A stretch of 64,000 nt of DNA from an uncultured Pelagimonas sp. (GTDB lineage: Bacteria; Pseudomonadota; Alphaproteobacteria; Rhodobacterales; Rhodobacteraceae): assembly GCA_947497905.1 (NCBI GenBank), contig CANMIH010000014.1:54158-118157 (forward strand). The letters run 5' to 3'. Both the position numbers and the translations under genes were made by a program. Positions 31,023 through 39,076 of the stretch are shown here, piece after piece. How positions within the stretch are numbered: the stretch's first letter is position 1; each line of letters begins with the position of its first letter. Under the pieces are notes generated by a model. The model saw nothing but the letters and a program-made list of their open reading frames with translations, ran no database searches and had not been told where the DNA came from.

Positions 31023-31654
31023 TGACCCGACGGTCGATCCTCAAGTATGCCTTCGCTGGCATCGCGGCGATCATCCTGACACTTGTTGTTGGGTGGTGGC
31101 AGGTCGATGGCCCCGGCGCGCCCGAACAAGCGGGGTTGCGCCCGGTTGCCCTATCTGAAATGGAATTCCGCCTGACAGATCACGAAGGTAACGAGGTTGG
31201 ACCCGAAAACCTTATCGGCAGCCCGTCAATGGTCTTCTTCGGCTTCACCTATTGCCCGGACGTTTGTCCGACGACTCTGTCGGATATTTCCGGCTGGCTT
31301 GATGACCTGGGCGAAGAGGCGGAGGGAATGAACGTGGTGTTCATCACCGTCGATCCAGAGCGGGATACTGTCGAGGCAATGGCCGAGTATGTCGGCTATT
31401 TCCATCCGTCGATCCGCGGGTGGACTGGCCCGGAAGAGGAAATTGCGCGCGCAGCACAGGGCTTCCGCGCACGCTATGGGCGGGTGCCGACCGAAGGTGG
31501 CGACTACACCATGAACCACACTGCCAGCGTTTTCCTTTTCGACGCGAAAGGCCGGTTCAGCACCATGATCGACTATCACGAGCCGAGGGAATTCGCAGTG
31601 CCGAAAATCCGGCGTGCGCTCAATAGAGAAACTGGGGGGCAACATGAGAATTAG
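31022..31654 (+). CDS. Second SCO1/SenC-family protein (210 aa)
   Basis: ATG 31022 shares a base with the PCuAC stop. An N-terminal anchor (YAFAGIAAIILTLVVGWW) precedes FGFTYCPDVCP (Cys78, Cys82) and a later MNHTASVFLFD histidine. It keeps the redox and copper ligands and diverges clearly from the first SCO protein, so it is not a recent duplicate. PCuAC-SCO pairing is common for copper delivery. The downstream M23 gene begins within its last codons. Confidence 0.9.
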   Translation: MTRRSILKYAFAGIAAIILTLVVGWWQVDGPGAPEQAGLRPVALSEMEFRLTDHEGNEVGPENLIGSPSMVFFGFTYCPDVCPTTLSDISGWLDDLGEEAEGMNVVFITVDPERDTVEAMAEYVGYFHPSIRGWTGPEEEIARAAQGFRARYGRVPTEGGDYTMNHTASVFLFDAKGRFSTMIDYHEPREFAVPKIRRALNRETGGQHEN

Positions 31655-33017
31655 AACAATCGCGGCAGGTTTCGCATTCGTATCGGTGCTGTCGGTGGGC
31701 GGGTTGGCAATATCGGGCATCTGGTCGAAGGATCCGATCCCTCCCGGTCTGGCAGCTGCAACCACTTGGTCGCCACCTCAACTCCCGCTTCCCACTTCTA
31801 TTGAAACGGAAACACCGCAGGTCGCACAAACACGTGTGGAGCCCGCAATACCACTCCAGTCCATGCCACGTCTGGAGGTTGCGAGCGCCGATACTCTCTT
31901 ACCGACGATAGAACCTCCGCTCTCCAACTGGTCACGCGATATCGCAACCGGCGAGACGCTCGACACCGTTCTTGAAGAAGCAGGTCTCTCAGCGACTGAC
32001 CGTGCCGAGGTCGCTCTGGCCCTCGGCGCGGAATATGATCTGAGGCGACTTAGGCCTGGGCATTCGGTCACCGTTGTCTCGACGATGGACGGCAGCCCGC
32101 GCAGCGTCGCGCTCTCCGTCGAGGACGGTGTGCGGATCGAGGCGATCTTTGGCGAAGAGTTGGCCACGCAGGTCGTGACCCCGGCTCCCGACTTCATAAC
32201 ATCGGCGGGCGAAGCGGTGATCGACAGCTCGCTTTTTGCCGCGCTGGAAGAAGCCGAGATGCCTGCCCGCTTCGCTGTCGATTTGGCACAGATGCTGGGT
32301 GGAATCGTCGACTTCCGTCGTGAGGTGACCGGCGGAGAAACGCTTCGGCTACTGTGGCGCGAGGCCCGTGTTGGCGAAGACAGAATTGGTCAGCCGGAAC
32401 TTACCTTTGCATCGCTGGAGATCGGCGGCGCACTTTATGAAGTTGTCTGGCCGGTAAGCGGTAGCGATCGGGCAACGATTTACGTCAATGGCACGGTTCT
32501 CCGCGTTTTTGCACAGCCTGTCGAAGGGGCGCGATTAAGCTCGGTATTTGGCCGCCGTACGCACCCGGTCTACGGCAATGTCCGGATGCACACAGGTGTC
32601 GATTTCGCGACGGCAAGCGGAACGCCGGTTCAAGCGACAGCACCGGGACGGATCAGCTTCATCGGCTGGCGGGGCGGCTATGGTCGCGTGGTCGAAATCG
32701 CCCACGGCTCAGACACAATGACACGCTATGCGCATCTCAGCGCTGTGCCCGAGGGCCTGGCACAAGGCCAACGCGTTGCGGCGGGAGATGTGATCGGTCG
32801 CGTCGGCGCGACTGGCACGGCGACGGGCCCGAACCTGCACTACGAAGTCCTCGTGGATGGACGCCCTACTGACCCCCTCTCTGACGACAGACTTGCCGAA
32901 GCGGCTGAGAGCGAAGCGGATGATACAGCCGCGCTTTTGCGTCTGGTCGAGGCGCGGGCGCTTCTGAATGAAAACCTCGGCAGCGACATTGCCGAAACGA
33001 CAACCGAAAGGCTCTGA
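31644..33017 (+). CDS. M23-family peptidoglycan metallopeptidase (457 aa)
   Basis: ATG 31644 follows TGGGGGGCAAC inside the SCO gene end. An N-terminal hydrophobic segment precedes a Pro-rich linker and a long LysM/OapA-like middle (TGETLDTVLEEAGLSATDRA and an SVTVVSTMDG region). The C-terminal lysostaphin-like domain has HTGVDFATASGTPVQAT, RYAHLSAV and GPNLHYEVLVDG, giving the Hx3D and HxH zinc ligands. It should cleave peptide cross-links in the periplasm. Its placement in a MerR-driven operon links metal exposure to wall remodelling. Confidence 0.9.
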   Translation: MRIRTIAAGFAFVSVLSVGGLAISGIWSKDPIPPGLAAATTWSPPQLPLPTSIETETPQVAQTRVEPAIPLQSMPRLEVASADTLLPTIEPPLSNWSRDIATGETLDTVLEEAGLSATDRAEVALALGAEYDLRRLRPGHSVTVVSTMDGSPRSVALSVEDGVRIEAIFGEELATQVVTPAPDFITSAGEAVIDSSLFAALEEAEMPARFAVDLAQMLGGIVDFRREVTGGETLRLLWREARVGEDRIGQPELTFASLEIGGALYEVVWPVSGSDRATIYVNGTVLRVFAQPVEGARLSSVFGRRTHPVYGNVRMHTGVDFATASGTPVQATAPGRISFIGWRGGYGRVVEIAHGSDTMTRYAHLSAVPEGLAQGQRVAAGDVIGRVGATGTATGPNLHYEVLVDGRPTDPLSDDRLAEAAESEADDTAALLRLVEARALLNENLGSDIAETTTERL

Positions 33018-33020
33018 CCC

Positions 33021-33476
33021 ATGAGACGCATGATCCAAGCTCTTGCCATCACACTCGCCCTGTTACCGGCGGCGCAGGCCCTCGCGGAGGCAACCCCAAT
33101 AGACGTCCGCAAGACCAATGGATGCGGTTGCTGTCTGTCCTGGATGAATCATCTTGAGGAGAACGGCTTCGCACCAATAGGCCAGGACATGTTCGGCGGC
33201 CTTCTCGTGCGCTTCAAACTCGACAACGGAGTGCCGCAGCGCATGGTCTCCTGTCACACTGGGCTCGTGGACGGTTACGTGATCGAGGGACATGTGCCTG
33301 CAGCCGACATCCGCCGCCTTCTGAACGAACGCCCCGATGCGGTCGGTCTCGCAGTCCCCGGAATGCCCTATGGTTCGCCAGGGATGGGGCCGGAAGACGA
33401 ACGCGATGCCTACGACGTCTTCTTGATCCAGAAAGACGGCTCGACCGAAATATTTTCGAGCTACCCAGCAGGGTAA
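33021..33476 (+). CDS. DUF411 metal-binding protein (151 aa, exported)
   Basis: ATG 33021 lies three bases after the M23 stop. A clear signal peptide (MIQALAITLALLPAAQALA) is followed by the DUF411 signature KTNGCGCCLSWMNHLEENGF with Cys35, Cys37 and Cys38 and then SCHTGLVDGYVIEGHVPA. DUF411 proteins accompany copper, mercury and silver resistance genes and are thought to bind metal in the periplasm. It is the last gene of the operon; a 99-bp gap follows. Confidence 0.88.
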   Translation: MRRMIQALAITLALLPAAQALAEATPIDVRKTNGCGCCLSWMNHLEENGFAPIGQDMFGGLLVRFKLDNGVPQRMVSCHTGLVDGYVIEGHVPAADIRRLLNERPDAVGLAVPGMPYGSPGMGPEDERDAYDVFLIQKDGSTEIFSSYPAG

Positions 33477-33575
33477 CCGAGCCGAATTATGGAAGTCCTT
33501 TCCCCAATCTAGCTAACCTATTCAGCCGCTTCAGCGCAGACCGGCCAATGGTATCCAAAGTAGTTACGTTGCAAC

Positions 33576-34058
33576 ATGTTGACAGTCAACAAAACACAAG
33601 TACTCGGCATACTAGCTGTCGTCGGCGCCGTCGCCACTGATCAGGTAACAAAAGCCTGGGTTGTCGCGAGCGCCGATACCCTAAAAGACGGGATCGCTGT
33701 CTTTCCCGGGCTTAATCTCACGTTCCATCGCAATGATGGCGTAACCTTCGGGCTTTTGGGTGGCGCCCCCTGGTGGGGCCTCTTGCTTCTTGCGCTTATC
33801 ATTTGTGCCTGGCTCCTGATCATGATGCTTCGCACAGAGAGCAGTATAGAAGCGATTGCGTATGGGGCGATCATAGGTGGCGCGCTCGGCAATGTCGTTG
33901 ATCGCATCCATTATGGAGCCGTAACAGACTTCCTTGATTTTTTCATTGGATCTGCACACTGGCCGACTTTCAACATGGCAGACGTATTCATTGTCGGAGG
34001 TGCCGGATTACTGCTGGTGGTACCAGTGATCCAGAGGCACTTCGAGGGCGATCATTGA
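33576..34058 (+). CDS. lspA: Lipoprotein signal peptidase (LspA/PbrC-like), 160 aa
   Basis: ATG 33576 has no strong ribosome site. Four membrane segments and the two family motifs are present: NVVDRIHYGAVTDFLDF and FNMADVFIVGG, carrying the catalytic aspartates. LspA removes signal peptides from prolipoproteins. In the lead-resistance pbr operon a LspA-type protein (PbrC) accompanies a P-type ATPase (PbrA) and a MerR regulator (PbrR); all three types occur in this cargo. An accessory, metal-linked copy is therefore more likely than the housekeeping gene. Confidence 0.9.
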   Translation: MLTVNKTQVLGILAVVGAVATDQVTKAWVVASADTLKDGIAVFPGLNLTFHRNDGVTFGLLGGAPWWGLLLLALIICAWLLIMMLRTESSIEAIAYGAIIGGALGNVVDRIHYGAVTDFLDFFIGSAHWPTFNMADVFIVGGAGLLLVVPVIQRHFEGDH

Positions 34059-34323
34059 AGACATTGCCCCAAGTTTCATTCGGCGGATTTTTTGCCTGAG
34101 CAACTGTTTCCTCGATTTGCCGGACAAGAAAAATTTCTCGTGCCACAAGTCTGAATAATCTATGTTGGCATTGTAGGTGCCTACTCCGGCGAGCTTGCCG
34201 ATCGCTCAAGTATTGACTTTTCTAAAGGCACCGCGACAAAACCAAGTTTCGAAATCGAACCAGTAACCACCCGCAGATATTGAATCATAAAGAAGGTTGC
34301 TCAAAAAAGGACTTGCTCGGCGC

Positions 34324-34659
34324 ATGCACCTACCAACGCTTACTTTATGCCGAACCTGCCGTGACGCGGATCCAACCCTGTATGATCAAGTGGTATCAAC
34401 GCTAAAGGCAGCGAATGTGAAGGCAAAATTGCAGCACGTCGATTGCATGTCCGGCTGCATGCGACCACAAACGCTTGCAGTCCGACAGAACGACAAGACT
34501 GCTTATCTTTTCGGTGAGATAACTGCTCAAGACCTGCCGGACATCCTGACATTCATCCGGATGTATCAGGAAAGCCCAGACGGTAACTTCGCGGATGCAA
34601 GGCCACTTGGAAAGCTGCGTTTCAAGGCTATTGCTCGCATTCCCGCAGATGTGCAGTAA
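34324..34659 (+). CDS. DUF1636 family metal-binding protein (111 aa)
   Basis: ATG 34324 with AAAGGA about 12 nt upstream. The sequence LTLCRTCRDAD followed by VDCMSGCMRP gives two Cys pairs (CxxC and CxxxC) in a thioredoxin-like ferredoxin fold, the DUF1636 arrangement. DUF1636 proteins often neighbour CobW or cobalamin-synthesis genes, which suits the downstream cobalamin riboswitch and cbtBA. A role in cobalt or iron-sulfur handling is inferred. The 34059-34323 gap contains no gene. Confidence 0.8.
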   Translation: MHLPTLTLCRTCRDADPTLYDQVVSTLKAANVKAKLQHVDCMSGCMRPQTLAVRQNDKTAYLFGEITAQDLPDILTFIRMYQESPDGNFADARPLGKLRFKAIARIPADVQ

Positions 34660-34814
34660 ACCACCCGCACCACGATATTAGTAGCTCCTGCGGTGAATTA
34701 TTGCATTCAGTACAGTGTTGACAGCAGCAGATTTCAAATCAATTTGGCGCTGCGGAACTTAGGCATGCCGGTTTCGTACTTGACCTGCTACCGCCTAATC
34801 GGACAGAAACAGTC

Positions 34815-35000
34815 ATTACGGTGCTCAAAGGTGCAAATGCATTAGAGCTGAAACGGGAATGAGGACGGTGGACCAAATCGCGGCACCGAAACCTCAACCG
34901 CCCCCGCGACTGTGAGCGGCGAGCTACCTTCCATTTCCACTGGTGCGAGAGTGCTGGGAAGGGGGAAGACGGCATCGACCCGCGAGTCAGGAGACCGGCC
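34815..35000 (+). promoter_or_regulatory. Cobalamin (AdoCbl) riboswitch upstream of cbtBA
   Basis: Conserved blocks appear in order: ACGGTGCTC, then CTGAAACGGGAAT, GGACGGTG, CCGCCCCCGCGACTGT, the GGGAAGG region and finally GCGAGTCAGGAGACCGG. This is the canonical cobalamin riboswitch, including the B12-box-like core and the closing P1-side segment. It ends 52 nt before cbtB and should repress the cobalt transporter genes when cobalamin is abundant. Confidence 0.93.
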
Positions 35001-35051
35001 GTATATTGAACGTAACTTGCGCCGTCGGGTGTGACGGCAAGGAGGACTAAA

Positions 35052-35222
35052 ATGACGACAAACGCTATCAAAGCATCCGCTGTAGGATCAACCATTCTGC
35101 CCGCAGTGTTCGCCCTTATTCTGGGTTTGGGTGTTGTTACTGTGACCGGCCATGCTCAAGCTTCTGGCCTGCATGACGCTGCTCACGATGTGCGCCACGC
35201 AACTGGCTTTCCCTGCCACTAA
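35052..35222 (+). CDS. cbtB: Cobalt transporter subunit CbtB (56 aa)
   Basis: ATG 35052 follows AAGGAGGACTAAA. One hydrophobic helix (ILPAVFALILGLGVVTVTG) is followed by the His-rich HDAAHDVRHATGFPCH tail, the CbtB metal-binding signature. CbtB pairs with CbtA, encoded four bases downstream, in a predicted B12-regulated cobalt uptake system. Expression should be governed by the riboswitch just upstream. Confidence 0.9.
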   Translation: MTTNAIKASAVGSTILPAVFALILGLGVVTVTGHAQASGLHDAAHDVRHATGFPCH

Positions 35223-35226
35223 GACC

Positions 35227-35925
35227 ATGTTCAGTCGTATTCTGACCAGCGCGTTGTTCGCTGGTGCTGCAGCGGGGCTGATTGCCGCCTTGCTGCAGCT
35301 TTATTTCGTGCAGCCTGTACTTCTCCACGCCGAACTTTATGAGGGTGGCGATTTGGTGCATTTTGGCGCTGATCCTGTGACTGCGCATCCCGAGTTGCCC
35401 GGCATGTTCGCCGAGCCGGTGCGCGACGGCCTAAGCATCATCTTCACGATGCTGACGTATACTGGCTATGCATTGGCCCTTGTGGCGCTTATGTCGATTG
35501 CCGAACAACAGGGTCGTGAGATTAACGGTCGCACCGGTTTGCTTTGGGGCTTGGCTGGCTTTGTTGCCTTCCACTTTGCGCCTGGCTTGTCGCTGGCGCC
35601 TGAAGTGCCAGGCGTAGCCGCAGCAGATGTCGGTGTGCGCCAAGTATGGTGGACTGCTACTGTTGCCACAGCTGGCGTCGCCATGTGGTTGATCGCCTTT
35701 GGAGGCAACTTGGTGAGCTATCTGATCGCCGCTGGACTGCTGATAGCGCCTCACGTCGTCGGTGCGCCTGAACCCGACACCTTCGCTGGCCCGGTTCCGA
35801 CCGAGATCGGCGCGCTATTTGCCGCCCGAGCCTTTGGCATCGGCATGGCCGCTTGGGTGTTGCTGGGAAGCTTTGCCGGATACTTCTGGCAGGCTGAAGG
35901 CAAACGCGCGAACGCCGCCGCCTGA
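35227..35925 (+). CDS. cbtA: Cobalt transporter subunit CbtA (232 aa)
   Basis: ATG 35227 begins MFSRILTSALFAGAAAGLIA, the characteristic CbtA N-terminus. Five or six membrane helices follow, with conserved GLLWGLAGFVAFHFAPGLSL and a conserved EVPG segment. CbtA is a predicted cobalt transporter under cobalamin control. The frame extends upstream into cbtB, but the ATG after the cbtB stop is the sensible start. A GC-rich hairpin follows the stop codon. Confidence 0.92.
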   Translation: MFSRILTSALFAGAAAGLIAALLQLYFVQPVLLHAELYEGGDLVHFGADPVTAHPELPGMFAEPVRDGLSIIFTMLTYTGYALALVALMSIAEQQGREINGRTGLLWGLAGFVAFHFAPGLSLAPEVPGVAAADVGVRQVWWTATVATAGVAMWLIAFGGNLVSYLIAAGLLIAPHVVGAPEPDTFAGPVPTEIGALFAARAFGIGMAAWVLLGSFAGYFWQAEGKRANAAA

Positions 35926-35945
35926 TTCCTTTCCTCTATTGCTTT

Positions 35946-35967
35946 CCCGCCGGTCACCGCCGGCGGG
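35946..35967 (+). terminator. Hairpin between cbtA and the His-rich protein gene
   Basis: CCCGCCGG pairs with CCGGCGGG and is followed by AGCTTTCATTT. It lies 20 nt past the cbtA stop and 27 nt before the next start codon. It may be a terminator or attenuator. Confidence 0.6.
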
Positions 35968-35993
35968 AGCTTTCATTTATTGAGGAGGACAAA

Positions 35994-36497
35994 ATGTCCC
36001 GTTCACTCGCTCTCTTCGCCATCGGGCTGATTTTTGGCGGCGGCGTCGGCTTTGTGATCGCGGCCGGCAGCGGCAGCACCTTTGACAGCCACGACCATGC
36101 TGACCCGTCTCAACATGGTAGCAATGCGGAGATGGCAGCCCATGACCACTCTGCTGTCACTAACTTACCGGCCGACAGCAATGCCCCCAGCGTGGCGATC
36201 AAGATGATTAAAGATCCGATGGCAGGTTGGAACTTGCACGTGACACCGCAAAACTTCCGATTTTCTCCTGAGAATGCCTCTACTGAGGAAATACTTGGTG
36301 AAGGTCACGCGCATGTCTATATCAACGGCGAAAAGCTGGGGCGCCTTTATGCCAACTGGATACACCTCCCATCACTGCCGGATGGCGACGTTGAGATAAA
36401 AGTTTCCCTCAATGGCAACAGCCACAGCCCGCTAATGGTTGGGGGCTTGCCCGTCGAGGCCAAACTAATCGTTCAAGCAGACGATGACGGCTCCTGA
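35994..36497 (+). CDS. Membrane-anchored His-rich metal-binding protein (167 aa)
   Basis: ATG 35994 follows TGAGGAGGACAAA. An N-terminal helix (LALFAIGLIFGGGVGFVIA) leads into a His/Asp-rich segment (DSHDHADPSQHGSNAEMAAH). The globular part includes GEGHAHVYINGEKLGRLYAN and a C-terminal NSHSPLMVGG. The His clusters suggest Cu, Co or Zn binding in the periplasm. No characterised family is recognised. It is next to cbtBA and to the MntR-like gene, so it could belong to either metal circuit. Confidence 0.7.
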   Translation: MSRSLALFAIGLIFGGGVGFVIAAGSGSTFDSHDHADPSQHGSNAEMAAHDHSAVTNLPADSNAPSVAIKMIKDPMAGWNLHVTPQNFRFSPENASTEEILGEGHAHVYINGEKLGRLYANWIHLPSLPDGDVEIKVSLNGNSHSPLMVGGLPVEAKLIVQADDDGS

Positions 36498-36528
36498 GCA
36501 AAACTCAGATCTTGACTGAACTTCGGTC

Positions 36529-36549
36529 GCAGGGGCCTTGCGCCCCTGC
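36529..36549. other. GC-rich hairpin GCAGGGGC...GCCCCTGC between convergent genes
   Basis: Perfect 8-bp arms with a 5-nt loop lie between the His-rich protein gene and the convergent mntR gene. There is no T-run; a bidirectional terminator is plausible from position. Confidence 0.5.
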
Positions 36550-36635
36550 ATTGCCATGGTTTGCATGTCAGGATCGAATGCAATCCTCCCCTGAGCGCAT
36601 CATTATGGCAAATGGCAATAGCATGAACCAACTCG

Positions 36636-37085
36636 CTATCGGCTCATTTTACTCTGTGAAAAATCCTTGAATACGCGAAGCGTCTCTTCGCTTACATGAT
36701 GCTCGATACCTTCAGCATCGTGCTCGGCCACGTCTTTGGAAATACCCAGGGCGATAAGGAACTCCACAACAATTCGGTGCCGCTTTCGACAAGCCTCGGC
36801 CAATCGCCGCCCAGCATCCGTTAGGCGTATTGATCGGTAAGGTTCCTGCACAATGAAGCCCTCGCGTTTAAGCCGGGTCAGGTTCTTGGACACAGTGGGC
36901 TGGGTCACGCCGAGCCGCTCGGCAATCTCCACGGGCCTCGCTGAACCGTTCTGGTGAATCAGCTCCGCGATCAGCTCGACATAATCCTCCACAACTTCGC
37001 TTTGTCGGGCGGCGCGGGCTGCCTCGAAACCGCTCACCTGGTCGTCAGGTTTACGTCCGAATAGTTGTGGTTTCTGATCGGTCAT
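36636..37085 (-). CDS. mntR: MntR/DtxR-family metal-dependent repressor (149 aa)
   Basis: The start at 37085 (MTDQKPQLFGRKPDD) is chosen because the length then matches MntR proteins of about 140-155 aa. The winged HTH is VEIAERLGVTQPTVSKNLTR with the wing LTDAGRRLAEACRKRHRIV. The dimerisation/metal region includes AEHDAEGIEHHVSEET, supplying Glu/His ligands. MntR represses metal uptake genes when Mn(II) is bound. It is divergent from a promoter bearing a MntR-like inverted repeat (37192-37205). Confidence 0.88.
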   Translation of the reverse strand: MTDQKPQLFGRKPDDQVSGFEAARAARQSEVVEDYVELIAELIHQNGSARPVEIAERLGVTQPTVSKNLTRLKREGFIVQEPYRSIRLTDAGRRLAEACRKRHRIVVEFLIALGISKDVAEHDAEGIEHHVSEETLRVFKDFSQSKMSR

Positions 37086-37161
37086 TCTGCTCTCGGTGTC
37101 TATTGCTGGTGCGGAACCCTGCTTGCCGCGCCTTATTGTGTATGCACCAGCGACGCGGGCC

Positions 37162-37205
37162 TTGACAATGACATAGACTTTTCTACAAAACTTAGCCAAG
37201 GCTAA
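37162..37205 (+). promoter_or_regulatory. Promoter and MntR-like operator of the diheme peroxidase/ABC operon
   Basis: TTGACA (37162-37167) and TACAAA (37184-37189) are separated by 16 nt. Directly after lies TTAGCC-AA-GGCTAA (37192-37205), a perfect 6-bp inverted repeat at the expected transcription start. The neighbouring mntR gene makes it the likely ligand-dependent operator. Confidence 0.7.
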
Positions 37206-37222
37206 TAATTATAGACTGAACC

Positions 37223-39076
37223 ATGAAACACCTGATTGCATCTGCCTTGATTGGCCTGCTTCCGCTTAGTGTGGGGGCCACTGCCATTGAAGAAGCCCCT
37301 TGGGCACCTCGGGCCGCAGCCTACCGGCTGAGCCTATTCATGGCGAACTTGACACCCGTTCCCTGGGAGAAGATTGAAAACAATTGGACTGCTCCGGCAC
37401 CCGGCAGCGCAGTTGCGGTGGAGGCACTGTCACGGGTATCGGATAGCGACGCCCAGAACATTCGTGCAGCGCTGGCTGCGGAAGACCGACAGGCCCTGTT
37501 TGCTGCCATTACAACGGCATTGGCCAAAGGTATTCTGCAGCACCTAGAGGCAGCCGAGGCGACACTTGGCCAGCCTGAAGCCGCATTTGAGGTTGCGCAG
37601 TCTGCGGCCTTGTACCGCGCGTTCGAGGACGGCATCCTGGCGGCGGACAAGCAGGCCGCACACGACCTAGGTCGCGCCTGGCTGGTTCTGAATTCTTCTC
37701 TGGGTAGCACCGGTATTTTGAACAATGGCGCTCAAGACCCGAATGTGGCGCGATTTGCTGAGGCGCAAAAAGTTATCGTGGAGTACATTGAGACAAACTA
37801 TCTGCCCTCCGTTTTTGTCGAACGTGGCAAGCTGACCCCGGCACCGGAGAGCGCAGTGCGCTCCGGTACGCCGGTAGTGTTGCCCGCCACACTCCCACCG
37901 GGCTCCAATATTGCTGATCAGCGCGAGCTACCCCGGCTGGTGCTCCAGTTTGAAGAGGCTGGCGAGGATGAGGCCAACCTGCCGCTTGTGGCCTATGGCG
38001 ACATGCTGTTCGACAGCCCTGAAATCTTTGGTTCCCCAGCACGTGACCTGGGCATTGCCTGTTCAACTTGCCACAACCGGTCCGATGTGAACCGGGATTT
38101 CTTTATCCCCGGCCTCTCTAGCCATGCTGGCGGGATGGATGTGGACAGCTCCTTCTTCAATCCGATGTTCAATGACCGGGAAGACGATCACCTGGATACG
38201 CCGTCAATGCGAGGCATCCGCTTTACAGCGCCTTACGGGCGTGATGGGCGCGAGCCGAGCCTGCGCAGTTTTGTACGCAATGTGATCGTGACCGAGTTTG
38301 CCGGAGCGGAGCCAACGCCGTTCCAACTCGATGCGATGGTCGCCTACTTGCGCGCCTTTGACTTTCTGCCCAACCCACAGATAGACGAGGCCGGGCGGCT
38401 GACTGACAAGGCCTCTGAGGCTGCGAAACGCGGTGAGGTACTGTTCAATACCGAATTTGCCGGGCTTGGCGACAGGTCCTGCGCCTCCTGCCACACCCCG
38501 GACCGGTTTTTCCGAGATGGGCAGACCTATGACATTGGCTCGGCCGAGCCGCCGTTCCCGGGCGGCACCGCAACCCCATTCGAAACGCCCACATTGCGCA
38601 ATGTCAACTTCACCGCGCCCTACATGCATGACGGATCGCTGGCGACCCTAGCGGGGGTTGTAGACTGGTTCAACGATACCAAGGATCTGGGCTTGGATGC
38701 GGAACAGCGCGCCGATTTAACTGCCTATCTGCGCGCGGTAGGAGATGGTGAGGAGCCCTACCAGCGCTTTGAAGGCCGAGACAGCGTGTTCCGCCTGTCG
38801 TGGGAAGAGCTTACCACTTTTGCTTCGACGCTGGACACACTGATCCCGATGCGGGATGCGGAGAACATCGCCGTATTGATTGATACTGTTGCACCGGATC
38901 TGGCGGCAGATGCGAGCGTTATGATCAATCAAAACGCTAAGCCAGAAATCTACCGATTTGCCGCAATTCTTCAGGCAGTTGGCGATGCCAGCGCCGCTGG
39001 CGACTGGGCTGAGGCGAGCCTCCAGTGGGACGCTTTCAAAACAATGCAAGCCGAGATTGATGAGAGGATGTTCTGA
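37223..39076 (+). CDS. Diheme cytochrome c peroxidase / MauG-like protein with an extra N-terminal domain (617 aa)
   Basis: ATG 37223 begins with a signal peptide (MKHLIASALIGLLPLSVGA). Residues about 25-200 are a helical domain of unknown type. The C-terminal two thirds hold two c-type haem sites, CSTCH (280-284) and CASCH (420-424), in the order and spacing of bacterial diheme peroxidases and MauG. FETPTLRNVNFTAPYMHDGS is a typical peroxidase block. It is first in an MntR-type-regulated operon and overlaps the binding-protein gene (TGATG). It may process or oxidise the transporter's substrate. Confidence 0.8.
   Translation: MKHLIASALIGLLPLSVGATAIEEAPWAPRAAAYRLSLFMANLTPVPWEKIENNWTAPAPGSAVAVEALSRVSDSDAQNIRAALAAEDRQALFAAITTALAKGILQHLEAAEATLGQPEAAFEVAQSAALYRAFEDGILAADKQAAHDLGRAWLVLNSSLGSTGILNNGAQDPNVARFAEAQKVIVEYIETNYLPSVFVERGKLTPAPESAVRSGTPVVLPATLPPGSNIADQRELPRLVLQFEEAGEDEANLPLVAYGDMLFDSPEIFGSPARDLGIACSTCHNRSDVNRDFFIPGLSSHAGGMDVDSSFFNPMFNDREDDHLDTPSMRGIRFTAPYGRDGREPSLRSFVRNVIVTEFAGAEPTPFQLDAMVAYLRAFDFLPNPQIDEAGRLTDKASEAAKRGEVLFNTEFAGLGDRSCASCHTPDRFFRDGQTYDIGSAEPPFPGGTATPFETPTLRNVNFTAPYMHDGSLATLAGVVDWFNDTKDLGLDAEQRADLTAYLRAVGDGEEPYQRFEGRDSVFRLSWEELTTFASTLDTLIPMRDAENIAVLIDTVAPDLAADASVMINQNAKPEIYRFAAILQAVGDASAAGDWAEASLQWDAFKTMQAEIDERMF

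Noticed and set aside
34735..34865. A protein-like plus-strand stretch (about 40 residues) just upstream of the cobalamin riboswitch
   Set aside because: It has no start codon and runs into the riboswitch itself; perhaps the tail of a lost gene, but not supportable.
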